The translations under genes were made by a program, and so were the position numbers. A stretch of DNA of 64,000 nt, taken from NCBI RefSeq assembly GCF_025685655.1, contig NZ_JAGSYG010000004.1, positions 248,001 through 312,000 of the forward strand, in the 5' to 3' direction. Source of the DNA: Acidicapsa ligni (GTDB lineage Bacteria; Acidobacteriota; Terriglobia; Terriglobales; Acidobacteriaceae). The notes beneath the pieces are model-generated. The model had not been told where the DNA came from. It did no database searches and saw only the letters and a program-made list of their open reading frames with translations. Position 1 is the first letter of the stretch; every line of letters begins with the position of its first letter. Of the stretch, positions 17,474 through 26,930 are shown piece by piece.

Positions 17474-20434
17474 ATGGGCTCTCCAGAATTCCAATCAAAA
17501 CCAATGAATCTCCAGTCTGTCATTGACCAAGTCCCGGCCTTTGTCTGGTACGCCGGTCCCGATGGCTCAATTGAGTTTTTAAATCGCCGCGGGCTTACCT
17601 ACACTGGATTCACTTTGGAGCAAATCAGGGGATGGAGCTGGAGAGAGTCGAACATTCTTCATCCTGATGACATGGAGAGCCTGTATCGGGCGTGGAGTGC
17701 AATCGTGGCATGCGGGAAAGAAGGCGAGATCCAGGCGCGCATGCGGCGTTTCGACGGTGAGTATAGATGGTTTTTATTTCGAGTTGCGCCCCTGCAGGAC
17801 GAGATGGGAACGCTTATTGGGTGGCTTGGAGTAGACATTGAAATTGACGAACGTCAACATGCACAGGATCAACTCCGGCGTAGTGAGTTATATCTCGCTG
17901 AAGCTCAGAGATTGAGCCAAACAGGCAGCTTTGGCTGGAATGTCTCCACCAATGAACTCTACTTTTCAGAAGAGTCGTTCCGGGTTCTCGGCTGGGATCG
18001 GGCAACCAAACCCACGCTGGATTTGGTACTTGAGCGCGCTCATCCAGAGGACGTGGTTTTTGTGAGAGAGACACTGGAGCAAGCATCGCGATCCGGAAGG
18101 GATTTTGATTTTGAGCATCGATTGCTCATGCCGGATGGTTCCGTGAAACATGTCCGGGCCGCGGGTTACGGAATGAAGGACGAAACCGGCAACCTCGAAT
18201 TTGCCGGAGCAGTGATGGACATTACCTCAGCAAAGCAAACCGAAGAAAAACTGCAACAATTTTCTGGCGGTCTCCTGAGGCTACTCAACACGGTTCCAGC
18301 TCTGCTCCACACGGCGTTGCCGAACGGTGACCTCGATTTCTTCAATCAGCCATTTCTGCAATATGTTGGCGTGCCGACTGGGAGGATAGAGGGCTGGGGC
18401 TGGACAACCGTGATCCATCCCGAAGATGTTGCCGGGATTGTGGCGACATGGCACGCGTCCATAGCCAGTGGTGAGCCCTTCGAGTACGCAGCGCGCCTGC
18501 GGCGAGCCGACGGGGAATATCGCTGGATGGTTCACCGCAAAGTGGCGCTGCGCGACGAGTGGGACAAGATCATCAAGTGGTATGGCTCAAGCTACGATAT
18601 CGAAGACATGAAGCGGGCAGAGGGGATTTTGCGCGAGAGCGAGGCAGTTCTTCGTCAAATTGTAGATAGCATTCCCGGCCTTGTAACTCACTCTCCAGAT
18701 GGTGAGACTGAATTCCACAATCAACATCTCTTAGACTTTTTCGGCAAGACCCTTGAGCAAATGAGGGACTGGAGCCCGAACTTGCATCCGGATGATCGTG
18801 CGCGTGTTGTGAATTCATGGCTTCACGCATTAGCGACTGAGGAGCCGTTTGAATTTGAGTATCGCGCCATAGGCGCTGATGGGAGGTGTCGCTGGCAGCA
18901 CTCAATAGGTCAGCCCGTGCGGGGCCAGGATGGCCGAATTGTCCGGTGGATCAATCTGCACTCGGACATCGACAAGCGTAAACAAGCGGAGGAAAAGCTG
19001 AAGCTTAGTGAAGGATTTCTGGCCGAAGCGCAGCGACTCTCTCACAGCGGAAGCTGGTCATGGAATATGAATACGGATGATAGCTTTTGGTCTCAGGAAA
19101 TGTTCCGCATTCTGGGCTACGATCCCGCAACGACAAATCCCTCGTTGGATCATTTCCTCGAAAGAGTTCATCCCGAAGATCGGACTATGGTCGAGCGGAT
19201 GGTGAAACAGGAGACGTCCGGATCGGGGGGAGATGTATCGTCCGATTACCGAATTGTACTTCCGGATGGGACAACCAAGCACTTGCACGCTATTGCCCAT
19301 CCGGTGACGAACGAATCGGGCGAAGTCGTTCAAGTGGTCGGCACAAGCCGGGACGTGACCGAGCAGGTACAGGCCAGAAGGGATCTGGAGAAAGCATTTG
19401 CCGAGATCAAGGTTCTTAAAGATCAGCTCTACAGGGAGAATCTGGCTTTGCGCGATGAGATCGATCGAGTCTCGATGTTTGAAGAAATTGTGGGCACCTC
19501 TCCGGCACTGCAGGCCGTCCTCTCCAGAGTTATCAAAGTGGCTCCCACCGATTCGACTGTGCTCATAACAGGTGAGACCGGAACGGGGAAAGAGCTGATC
19601 GCGAGGGCGATCCATAGACGGTCGCACCGCTCGTCACATGCTTTTGTTAGCGTGAACTGCGCTGTAATTCCGCGCGACCTGATCGCGTCTGAGCTGTTTG
19701 GCCATGAAAAGGGCGCATTCACAGGGGCTACCCAGCGACGATTGGGCCGATTCGAATTGGCGGGTGGCGGAACAATCTTTCTTGATGAGGTAGGCGAGCT
19801 TCCTGTCGAAACCCAAATTGCTTTGCTGCGTGTTTTGCAGGAACACGAATTTGAGCGGGTCGGTGGAACGTTATCCATTAAAACCGATGTACGAGTGATT
19901 ACCGCCACGAACCGAGACTTGCCCGCGGCCATCGCCGCAGGCACTTTTCGTAGCGACCTGTTTTACCGGCTCAACGTTTTTCCGGTTGAGGTTCCTCCTC
20001 TGCGGGATCGAACGGAAGATATTCCCATGCTGGTTGAGTACTTCATTGATCGTTTCGCAAGAAAGGCGGGAAAGAGCATACGAGAGATCAATAAGAAGAG
20101 TCTGGACTTACTTGTGTCTTACGCATGGCCAGGTAACATTCGCGAATTGCAAAACATCATCGAACGGTCTGTTATCGTGTGCGAAACAGAGACGTTCTCG
20201 GTAGATGAAAGCTGGATTTCTCGACAGCCCCAGGTAGATGTTCGGAAGAGTTCACTCGACCTCTCCGAAAAGCTTGCGGCCCAGGAAAAGGAGATGATCG
20301 AGGCTGCCCTGCGAGAGAGTGAAGGGCGAGTCTTCGGACCAGTAGGAGCGGCCGCCAAGCTAGGAATGCCGCGATCTACTCTGGAGTCGAAGATTCGTTC
20401 CCTGAAAATCAATAAGAACCGATTTAAAAAATAA
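17474..20434 (+). CDS. sigma-54 activator with five PAS domains
   Basis: A 986-residue enhancer-binding protein. Five PAS/PAC units are visible at about 12-133, 143-262, 268-390, 392-510 and 514-640, each with an HPED or HPDD plus GxxRW/DGxxR pattern. A coiled coil (about 640-665, EKAFAEIKVLKDQLYRENLA) leads to the AAA+ domain with GETGTGKE (about 700), GAFTGA (about 748, the sigma-54 contact loop), FLDEVGEL Walker B and an R-finger region. The C-terminal Fis-like HTH is GAAAKLGMPRSTLESKIRSL. No receiver domain is present, so ligand, redox or partner sensing by the PAS array is expected. No good ribosome site is seen before the ATG. Confidence 0.92.
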   Translation: MGSPEFQSKPMNLQSVIDQVPAFVWYAGPDGSIEFLNRRGLTYTGFTLEQIRGWSWRESNILHPDDMESLYRAWSAIVACGKEGEIQARMRRFDGEYRWFLFRVAPLQDEMGTLIGWLGVDIEIDERQHAQDQLRRSELYLAEAQRLSQTGSFGWNVSTNELYFSEESFRVLGWDRATKPTLDLVLERAHPEDVVFVRETLEQASRSGRDFDFEHRLLMPDGSVKHVRAAGYGMKDETGNLEFAGAVMDITSAKQTEEKLQQFSGGLLRLLNTVPALLHTALPNGDLDFFNQPFLQYVGVPTGRIEGWGWTTVIHPEDVAGIVATWHASIASGEPFEYAARLRRADGEYRWMVHRKVALRDEWDKIIKWYGSSYDIEDMKRAEGILRESEAVLRQIVDSIPGLVTHSPDGETEFHNQHLLDFFGKTLEQMRDWSPNLHPDDRARVVNSWLHALATEEPFEFEYRAIGADGRCRWQHSIGQPVRGQDGRIVRWINLHSDIDKRKQAEEKLKLSEGFLAEAQRLSHSGSWSWNMNTDDSFWSQEMFRILGYDPATTNPSLDHFLERVHPEDRTMVERMVKQETSGSGGDVSSDYRIVLPDGTTKHLHAIAHPVTNESGEVVQVVGTSRDVTEQVQARRDLEKAFAEIKVLKDQLYRENLALRDEIDRVSMFEEIVGTSPALQAVLSRVIKVAPTDSTVLITGETGTGKELIARAIHRRSHRSSHAFVSVNCAVIPRDLIASELFGHEKGAFTGATQRRLGRFELAGGGTIFLDEVGELPVETQIALLRVLQEHEFERVGGTLSIKTDVRVITATNRDLPAAIAAGTFRSDLFYRLNVFPVEVPPLRDRTEDIPMLVEYFIDRFARKAGKSIREINKKSLDLLVSYAWPGNIRELQNIIERSVIVCETETFSVDESWISRQPQVDVRKSSLDLSEKLAAQEKEMIEAALRESEGRVFGPVGAAAKLGMPRSTLESKIRSLKINKNRFKK

Positions 20435-20619
20435 CCGCTCAGCATCCTCCCCAAAGCTACGCTCCGTTCTTGCACATTCCCACCGTGTAACTTTGCACTC
20501 CCCACGAAAGACAGAGCAGTGTGCAAACCCTGACGAGAAGATTTGTCTTGGATCTCGCCAATTGGCGGGATCTCGCCAGTTTTGGGAGTAATAAGGTATT
20601 TATTTTCAACAAATTGGGA

Positions 20620-20637
20620 TTGGTGCTTAGATTGCTT
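20620..20637 (+). promoter_or_regulatory. sigma-54 type -24/-12 promoter
   Basis: TTGGTGCTTAGATTGCTT has GG (20622-20623), exactly ten bases, then GC (20634-20635), the invariant spacing of sigma-54 promoters, with TT before GG and TTGC at -12. Transcription would start near 20647, some 25 bases before the STAS gene at 20672. It lies directly downstream of one sigma-54 activator gene and upstream of another. Confidence 0.6.
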
Positions 20638-20671
20638 GTTCCAGTTCGGGTCTCGATCCGAGAGAGGACAG

Positions 20672-20944
20672 ATGCTGAGAATTCAAAGAACAGAGAACGG
20701 GGACATTGTCTTTAGGGTGAGCGGGCGAATCAATGCAGAAAATGTACCTGAGTTGACGGCGCTGTTTATTTCAGAGGAGAAACACCGGCCCATCGTCTTG
20801 GACCTGAAAGACCTCACCCTAGTCGATCAAGACGCTGTCAGGTTTCTGGAAAGTTTCGAAACGAACGGTACCACGCTCCAGAATTGCCCTGCTTACGTTC
20901 GCGAGTGGATCACAAAGGATCGGGGAGACCATGAACTGAAGTAA
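20672..20944 (+). CDS. second small STAS-like protein
   Basis: A 90-residue protein starting MLRIQRTENGDIVFRVSGRI. The predicted pattern strand, strand VFRVSGRINAE, helix NVPELTALFISEE, strand IVLDLKDLTLVDQDAVRFLE matches a STAS fold, with Asp in place of the phosphorylatable serine (DQDAV). It resembles the protein at 15704 at its N-terminus (MLRI) and in layout. GAGAGGACAG precedes the ATG. The sigma-54 promoter just upstream suggests control by a neighbouring activator. Confidence 0.65.
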   Translation: MLRIQRTENGDIVFRVSGRINAENVPELTALFISEEKHRPIVLDLKDLTLVDQDAVRFLESFETNGTTLQNCPAYVREWITKDRGDHELK

Positions 20945-21121
20945 TTACCAATCCCGAACCAGAAGAGAATTGTGACATTTCGAGTTTACGGAGACCGTGT
21001 CAAGTTCACGCCACGGATGCCGTAGCCATTTTCCCGACGATCTAAAGCTCCTTCTCGACTATCAGATCGCTCAAACTTCCGGGCCCGCATCCGTTAGCGG
21101 ACACCCGAGATTCGAGGAAAC

Positions 21122-22735
21122 ATGAGTAGTACTTCCAATTCCGCCTCCATATCAGAAATACCATCGACCCTGGATCGCTCAGTGAAACCATCGAACGAGC
21201 CGAGATCGCGGCCCAACTCTTTGGGGAATCGCCACTTCGCGCTATCTCGCTTGCCTGAATTCGTTGAATCGGGAATGCATGATGAGTGGCTAAATTGCTT
21301 CAGGGCGGACCTTCGAAGAAGGCTTGAATTCGACGCGCTTGACATTGTTGTCTATAAGCAGGATTCGAACGAAATCGAATGGCGCTCGCCGGTCACCGAC
21401 AACTCTTCGTCGCAAGAGATCGAAGTTGCGGAATCGCTCTATTGGACCGTATATCAAAACCGGGAAGCGGTCTGGATCGAAGATTGCCGTGTCGACGGCG
21501 ATTGCTCCATGTCGAGGCAGATACTCAGGGCATCCTGCGGGCTTAACATGGGTTATCGATCCTTTTGCGGGGTACCTATAGAGACATCTAGCCGCCGTCT
21601 TGGGGTTTTGGCACTTGCCGGTTTTCAGCCCAATCTGTTTACTGCCGATGACGTTGAGTTGCTGAGCCGGGCATCGAGTCAACTATCCGTTGTGATTGAA
21701 AACTCGCTCTACCGGGATAGTTCGAAGCATCTTGAGGGTCGAATAACCGATGAGGATGTCTTCGCTGAGGATGCGGAGCAAGGCGACAATCATTTTGCCG
21801 GCATGGTAGGCCGGAGTGCTGCCTTGCGCCGGGTTCTCAAACAGGTAGAGATCGTTGCATCCACTAACTCCACCGTCTTGATCTTTGGTGAGACGGGAAC
21901 CGGAAAGGAACTCGTCGCGCGTGCGATTCACGATCTCAGTTCGAGGCGCCAAAGCCCCTTTGTCACTTTGAACTGCGCTGCAATTCCAACCGGGTTGCTG
22001 GAGAGCGAGCTATTCGGTCATGAGAAGGGTGCTTTTACCGGGGCCATTGCACAACGAATGGGCAGGTTTGAGTTGGCAAACCGTGGGACGATATTTCTCG
22101 ATGAGATCGGGGAGATTTCGCTCGAACTGCAGCCGAAACTTTTACGTGTTCTGCAACAAAGGGAATTTGAACGCCTCGGAAGCGGGCGCACGCTTAAGAC
22201 CGACGCGCGTCTCGTCGCTGCGACAAATCGAGATCTCAAGGCGATGGTCGAAGAGCAGAAATTTCGCGCCGATCTGTTCTATCGGCTCCATGTCTTTCCT
22301 CTTCATGTGCCGCCCTTACGGGAACGCACAGAAGACATTCCGTTGCTGGTAAGGCATTTTGTCCAGATCTTTTCACGCCGGATGAATCGACGGATCGAGA
22401 CTGTGCCGGCCGAGACCATGGAAGGTCTTGTTCGCTATAACTGGCCGGGCAACATTCGCGAACTTGAAAATGTCATCGAACGAGCGGTGATCCTTTCGCC
22501 TGGATCGGTATTGCGCGTTCCTCTGCAGGATCTCCGCTGTCAAGTCATCTCATCTGGAGCCGGGGCAACGGCTGGAACGCTGGAAGAAGTCGAACGCGCT
22601 CAAATCCTTGCAACACTCAAAGAGACCCGTTGGGTTCTTTCAGGACCAAATGGCGCGGCGATACGATTGGGCCTCAACCGTTCCACGCTCCAATTCCGCA
22701 TGAAGAAACTCGGCATTTCCCGGCCAGGAATGTAA
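21122..22735 (+). CDS. GAF-domain sigma-54 activator
   Basis: A 537-residue enhancer-binding protein of the NorR/FhlA layout. The GAF domain spans about 48-200 (LEFDALDIVVYKQ, YRSFCGVPI, RRLGVLALAG). The AAA+ domain has GETGTGKE (256-263), GAFTGA (303-308) and FLDEIGEI Walker B. The C-terminal Fis-type HTH is GAAIRLGLNRSTLQFRMKKL. It could sense a small molecule or gas through GAF. GAGGAAAC precedes the ATG. Likely targets are nearby sigma-54 promoters, which is inference. Confidence 0.92.
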   Translation: MSSTSNSASISEIPSTLDRSVKPSNEPRSRPNSLGNRHFALSRLPEFVESGMHDEWLNCFRADLRRRLEFDALDIVVYKQDSNEIEWRSPVTDNSSSQEIEVAESLYWTVYQNREAVWIEDCRVDGDCSMSRQILRASCGLNMGYRSFCGVPIETSSRRLGVLALAGFQPNLFTADDVELLSRASSQLSVVIENSLYRDSSKHLEGRITDEDVFAEDAEQGDNHFAGMVGRSAALRRVLKQVEIVASTNSTVLIFGETGTGKELVARAIHDLSSRRQSPFVTLNCAAIPTGLLESELFGHEKGAFTGAIAQRMGRFELANRGTIFLDEIGEISLELQPKLLRVLQQREFERLGSGRTLKTDARLVAATNRDLKAMVEEQKFRADLFYRLHVFPLHVPPLRERTEDIPLLVRHFVQIFSRRMNRRIETVPAETMEGLVRYNWPGNIRELENVIERAVILSPGSVLRVPLQDLRCQVISSGAGATAGTLEEVERAQILATLKETRWVLSGPNGAAIRLGLNRSTLQFRMKKLGISRPGM

Positions 22736-22987
22736 GGCGGTGACTCATGCACGCATACTCCATCAGCGATCAATATCTCCAGACAGCTCGCACAGATAAA
22801 CCTGCCGCACCAGAAGCGAATTCTCACTTGGTTGCGTAGATGTCTGAGACGCCAATGGACTGGCATTAGATCGCCAGTTGGCAGGTCCAATGTTGGCATG
22901 CCTAAGTTCGCTTTCCGTTCGGCGTTGTCTATCCCATAGAAAATCAACTACTTGCTCGGACCGTAAAGGACAGGGGCGATTGGAGCT

Positions 22988-23101
22988 ATGAATGCTTCTT
23001 CGGATAAGGAAGCGGTTCGTGGCACCTCTGAAGTTTCTTATGAGCGCAAGGTGGAGCGTGCTTCTGCAAGCATTTCCCAGCAAGCCAAACGTAGTAAGTG
23101 A
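22988..23101 (+). CDS. possible 37-codon leader peptide before ctaB
   Basis: A frame starting MNASSDKEAVRGTSEVSYER and ending QQAKRSK stops at 23099-23101, eleven bases before the chosen ctaB start. TTGGAG precedes its ATG. Close spacing suggests a translated leader coupled to ctaB, or an old N-terminal extension of ctaB lost to a frameshift. No family is recognised. Confidence 0.35.
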   Translation: MNASSDKEAVRGTSEVSYERKVERASASISQQAKRSK

Positions 23102-23111
23102 GGCGATTGAA

Positions 23112-24044
23112 ATGGTAATTCAACCGAAGGCCCTCTCTTTAGAAATGGGCCGCAGTACAAAGCGCCATCGCTCCCCGGTTTCAACAGCCGCTGCCGCTTA
23201 TTGGGCCCTGACGAAGCCGGATGTAAACATGCTGGTTGCGGTCATAGTCGGTATCGCCTTCTGCCTGGCCACGACGCGCGCGAGTCGCCACTTGCAGACC
23301 TTGGTTCTTCTCAACTTAGTACTCGGAACTTTGCTGATGGCAGGCGGCAGCAGCGCACTTAACCAGTACATCGAGAGGCGTTCTGACGCACGGATGCGGC
23401 GGATCTCGCGCCTCCCTCTTGCGGCTGGAAAGTTGGAACCGATCGCAGCATTGTGCTTTGGGCTTTTATTGTCGGTGGCAGGCGCTCTTTACCTGGCGGT
23501 CGCAGTCAATGCGCTTGCATCTCTTCTTGCGGCTCTTGCGTCCGCAACCTACCTCTTCGTCTATACACCACTTAAGCGGATAACCCCGCTATGTACTTTG
23601 GCGGGAGCGTTTCCCGGCGCAGTGCCTCCTTTGATCGGATGGGCCGCAGCCTCCGGAAGTCTCAGCCTCGAGGCATGGGTGCTTTATTCATTTCTCTTCA
23701 TATGGCAATTTCCTCACTTCATGGCAATAGCTTGGATGCATCGCCAAGATTATGTTAGGGCGCGCTATCGTGTGCTTCCCGGCAGATCGAAAAGAATCAC
23801 GTTTCTAAAATGGCAGACGCTTCTACCTCTTCTAATTGCAATACCGATGACTAGCGTTCCAACGCTGCTGGGATATGCGGGCTGGGTCTACGCCAGTGGG
23901 TCTCTACTTCTAAGCTGTCTGTTTTTGTGTTGTGGAGTAAAGCTAGTCGTCATGCGAACTAGTTGCGCAGCGCGCCGCCTGCTATTCGCTTCAACCATTT
24001 ACTTGCCCAGCATTTTTCTTCTGCTGGTGCTCGATAGGACATGA
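23112..24044 (+). CDS. ctaB: protoheme IX farnesyltransferase (heme O synthase)
   Basis: A UbiA-family membrane prenyltransferase of 310 residues that adds farnesyl to heme B. The first Asp-rich type motif is NQYIERRSDARMRR (about 86-99; canonical NxxERxxDxxMxRT) and the second region is YTPLKRITPLCTLAGAFPGA (about 152-171). About nine hydrophobic helices follow the family layout. A start at 23112 gives the usual length, with GTGAGG upstream; the longer frame from 22992 overlaps the leader. Heme O serves heme-copper oxidases, whereas the adjacent oxidase is of bd type. Confidence 0.87.
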   Translation: MVIQPKALSLEMGRSTKRHRSPVSTAAAAYWALTKPDVNMLVAVIVGIAFCLATTRASRHLQTLVLLNLVLGTLLMAGGSSALNQYIERRSDARMRRISRLPLAAGKLEPIAALCFGLLLSVAGALYLAVAVNALASLLAALASATYLFVYTPLKRITPLCTLAGAFPGAVPPLIGWAAASGSLSLEAWVLYSFLFIWQFPHFMAIAWMHRQDYVRARYRVLPGRSKRITFLKWQTLLPLLIAIPMTSVPTLLGYAGWVYASGSLLLSCLFLCCGVKLVVMRTSCAARRLLFASTIYLPSIFLLLVLDRT

Positions 24045-24234
24045 ACTTGTTGGCGACGCAGGTTCTTATCGGACAGGGAGTAAGCGGTACATCACCGAGA
24101 TGGCTGCCGATCCCCCAACCGCAGACGGTTTGCACTGACTGGAACTCGTCCTCTTCACTTTTGATTTCGCAATCGTTCGATTGGTCTGGTGGTAGGAGAA
24201 TCCCTCCGTCGACTTTGAGAACCGGGAGGTATCT

Positions 24235-25596
24235 ATGAACGCGCTCACGCTTGATCGAATTCAGTTCGCTTTCACGATCACATACCATTATCTGTTTCCC
24301 CAACTCACAATGGGCTTGGCCCTGTTGATCGTGATTTTGAAGACCTTGGCGTTCCGGACCTCCGAAGCCGATGTGGCGCAGAACTACGATTCCTCAGCTC
24401 GTTTCTGGGGAAAACTCTTCGCGATCAATTTTCTAATTGGCGTCGTTACTGGCATTCCGATGGAGTTTCAGTTTGGCACGAATTGGGCGGAGTTTTCGAG
24501 GCGGACTGGCGGCGTGATAGGCATGCCGCTCGCCATGGAGGGTATCTTCTCCTTCTTTCTGGAGTCTGCTTTCCTCGGACTGCTTCTCTTCGGCGAAAAG
24601 CGTTTGTCTCGTAGGATGCATTGGCTCTCTGCCTTCCTGGTGTTTTTAGGTTCCTGGATATCAGGCTTCTTCATCATCGTTACAAATGCTTTTATGCAGC
24701 ATCCGGTAGGCTATCGAATGCTCAGCAATGGACAGTTTGAAGTCACGAGCTTTCAAGACCTGCTGCTGAATCCTTGGGCGTGGCTTGAGTATGCGCACAA
24801 CATGTGTGCCGCTGTGGTGACAGCCTCTTTCTTTATGTCAGCTGTAGGAGCACTTTATCTGCTTCAACGCCGCGAAGGTCCGTATGGGCGGACCTTCCTT
24901 CGCATCGGTGTCATCGCTGGGATCATCTCCTGTACAGCCCAGGTCTTTCCGACTGGCGATCTTCACGGCAAGTACATGGCAAAGCATCAACCAATGGCAA
25001 TTGCAGCTATGGAGGGGTTGTTTCACTCCGAGAAGGGCGCAGGAATGGTACTTCTCGGACAACCCAACTACGAAACTGAAACCATCGACAACCCGCTTGT
25101 CGTGAATAAAGTTCTCAGCTTCCTCATTTACGGGACGACGTCCGCTGAAGTTGAGGGTCTCGACCAGTTTCCAAAAGACCAGTGGCCTTCGACTCTGCCG
25201 CTCCTGTTCTATAGCTACCACATCATGGTAGGCCTGGGGACGTGGTTTGGAGCCTTGACGGGATTTTCAGCTCTGCTGCTTTGGCGAGGCAAGCTGTACT
25301 CTAGCCGATGGGTGCTCTGGCCGATTCTCCTTAGCTGGCCGCTCCCGTACATTGCGACCACTGCTGGGTGGATGACCACAGAAATCGGGCGCCAACCCTG
25401 GCTTGTATATGGCCTCATCCGTACATCTCAGGGATACTCCTCGCACGTTACCGCAAGCAACGGCCTCTTCACTCTGCTCGGTTTCCTCGGCATATACAGT
25501 TTGCTTTCGTTTCTGTGGGTCATCCTTGTCTACAACCATGTTCAGTCCGGGCCACCCGTTGCGGACCGTGATCGAGCCATCGCCCTGACCGCTTAA
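24235..25596 (+). CDS. cydA: cytochrome bd-type ubiquinol oxidase subunit I
   Basis: A 453-residue subunit holding hemes b558, b595 and d. The start has GGGAGGT upstream. YHYLFPQLTMG (17-27) carries the N-terminal heme-ligand histidine (His18), GIPMEFQFGTNW and AMEGIFSFFLESAFLG the conserved glutamates, and GRQPWLVYG (about 385) the quinol/heme signature. The Q-loop (around 240-320) lacks the long insertion, so it is the short, cyanide-insensitive-like type. cydB follows after 11 bases. Confidence 0.95.
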   Translation: MNALTLDRIQFAFTITYHYLFPQLTMGLALLIVILKTLAFRTSEADVAQNYDSSARFWGKLFAINFLIGVVTGIPMEFQFGTNWAEFSRRTGGVIGMPLAMEGIFSFFLESAFLGLLLFGEKRLSRRMHWLSAFLVFLGSWISGFFIIVTNAFMQHPVGYRMLSNGQFEVTSFQDLLLNPWAWLEYAHNMCAAVVTASFFMSAVGALYLLQRREGPYGRTFLRIGVIAGIISCTAQVFPTGDLHGKYMAKHQPMAIAAMEGLFHSEKGAGMVLLGQPNYETETIDNPLVVNKVLSFLIYGTTSAEVEGLDQFPKDQWPSTLPLLFYSYHIMVGLGTWFGALTGFSALLLWRGKLYSSRWVLWPILLSWPLPYIATTAGWMTTEIGRQPWLVYGLIRTSQGYSSHVTASNGLFTLLGFLGIYSLLSFLWVILVYNHVQSGPPVADRDRAIALTA

Positions 25597-25607
25597 GGAG
25601 GATTCGC

Positions 25608-26654
25608 ATGGGAACTATTTGGTTTTGGATTGTCGCTCTAATGCTTACAGCTTATGTTGTTTTCGACGGTTTCGACCTCGGCGTGGGAGCCGTTTACCTG
25701 TGGGTCGCACGCACTGAGTCAGAACGCTCTCAGGCCCTGCGTTCTATTGGCCCGGTATGGGATGGCAATGAGGTCTGGCTAATTGCAGCCGGGGGGACAC
25801 TGTTCTTCGCCTTTCCGCTCCTTTACGCGACGGCGTTCAGTGGGTTCTATCTTCCACTCATGATCGTTCTCTGGCTCATCATTCTTCGAGGCATCAGTAT
25901 CGAATTGCGTGGCCACTCCTCAGATCCGCTGTGGCGGACATTCTTCGAAGCTCTCTTTTGCGTTTCGAGTGCTCTGCTGACCGTCTTCTTCGGCGCAGCG
26001 CTCGCCAATGTTGTGCGCGGAGTTCCCATAGGAGCAGACGGCTATTTCTTTCTTCCCCTCTGGACTGACTTTCGCACTGGAGATAATCCCGGAATCCTTG
26101 ACTGGTACACCGTTCTGGGTGGAGTTACTGCATTGACAGCGCTTTCGCTTCACGGTGTGCTTTATCTCGCCATGAAAACGCAGGGGAATGTCGAGGAGCG
26201 AGCGATGCAATTGTCGAAGTACGCCTGGATCGCAACAGCAGTGTTGTCGGCGACAGGCATACCCGCTACGATCCTGGCGCGACCTGCTTCTCTCACTCAC
26301 TACCTTAGCCACCCCATTGCGTTCATCTTTCCATTCATGGCTTTCGCCTGCCTTGTGGTCCTCCGGTTCAGCCTGTCGAAAGGATTACAGTTTTCGTGCT
26401 TCCTCGCTTCCTGTGGCTATCTCTCATCCATGTTCCTCGGCGCTGCGTTTGGGATCTTTCCTGTCATTCTTCCCTCGGTCGGAATACATGGGAAGGACCT
26501 TACCATCGACCAGGCCCTATCGGCGCCACACACGCTCCGTGTCGGTCTGGTGTGGTGGTCCGTAGGCATTTGTCTGGCCGTCATGTACTTCTGCATCGTC
26601 TATAGGCTCTTCCGGGGGAAGGTCTCAGTCGACGACGCGAGCTATGAGCACTGA
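25608..26654 (+). CDS. cydB: cytochrome bd-type oxidase subunit II
   Basis: A 348-residue membrane partner of CydA. The N-terminus FWIVALMLTAYVVFDGFDLG is diagnostic of CydB, followed by GPVWDGNEVWLIAAGGTLFF. About eight hydrophobic helices are present. AAGGAGG precedes the ATG. The pair oxidises quinol with oxygen at high affinity, useful at low oxygen. No cydX-like microprotein or cydCD was found in the following 250 bases. Confidence 0.94.
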   Translation: MGTIWFWIVALMLTAYVVFDGFDLGVGAVYLWVARTESERSQALRSIGPVWDGNEVWLIAAGGTLFFAFPLLYATAFSGFYLPLMIVLWLIILRGISIELRGHSSDPLWRTFFEALFCVSSALLTVFFGAALANVVRGVPIGADGYFFLPLWTDFRTGDNPGILDWYTVLGGVTALTALSLHGVLYLAMKTQGNVEERAMQLSKYAWIATAVLSATGIPATILARPASLTHYLSHPIAFIFPFMAFACLVVLRFSLSKGLQFSCFLASCGYLSSMFLGAAFGIFPVILPSVGIHGKDLTIDQALSAPHTLRVGLVWWSVGICLAVMYFCIVYRLFRGKVSVDDASYEH

Positions 26655-26763
26655 GATTCACGCGGTTTGATGAACGAAACGGTCGCGATCGGCCCTTCTT
26701 TCTCGGATAGCTGATCAGGAAAGCGGCGATGGCGAGTCTTTGCAGTGGTGATGGACAGTGAGA

Positions 26764-26805
26764 ATACACCGGCCCCCGCCGCAACACACCGGTCCCTGCG
26801 GTATA
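26764..26805. repeat. imperfect tandem GC-rich repeat
   Basis: ACACCGGCCCCCGCC and ACACCGGTCCCTGCGG occur about 22 bases apart in the spacer after cydB. The element also contains short inverted CCGG/CCGC stretches. Possible transcription end or repeat unit; function unknown. Confidence 0.35.
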
Positions 26806-26930
26806 GGATGGAAGATCTTCATACGGCATGGCGTGTATTCTATCCCGCGACTCTCTCATATATCATGGGGCCATCGCGGACGGGACGTGGGGCTTAACGC
26901 AGGCCCAAAGAGAAATTCCCAGGAGTGCCT

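Noticed and set aside
26655..26930. cydX-like micropeptide after cydB
   Set aside because: No short hydrophobic frame with a ribosome site was found.
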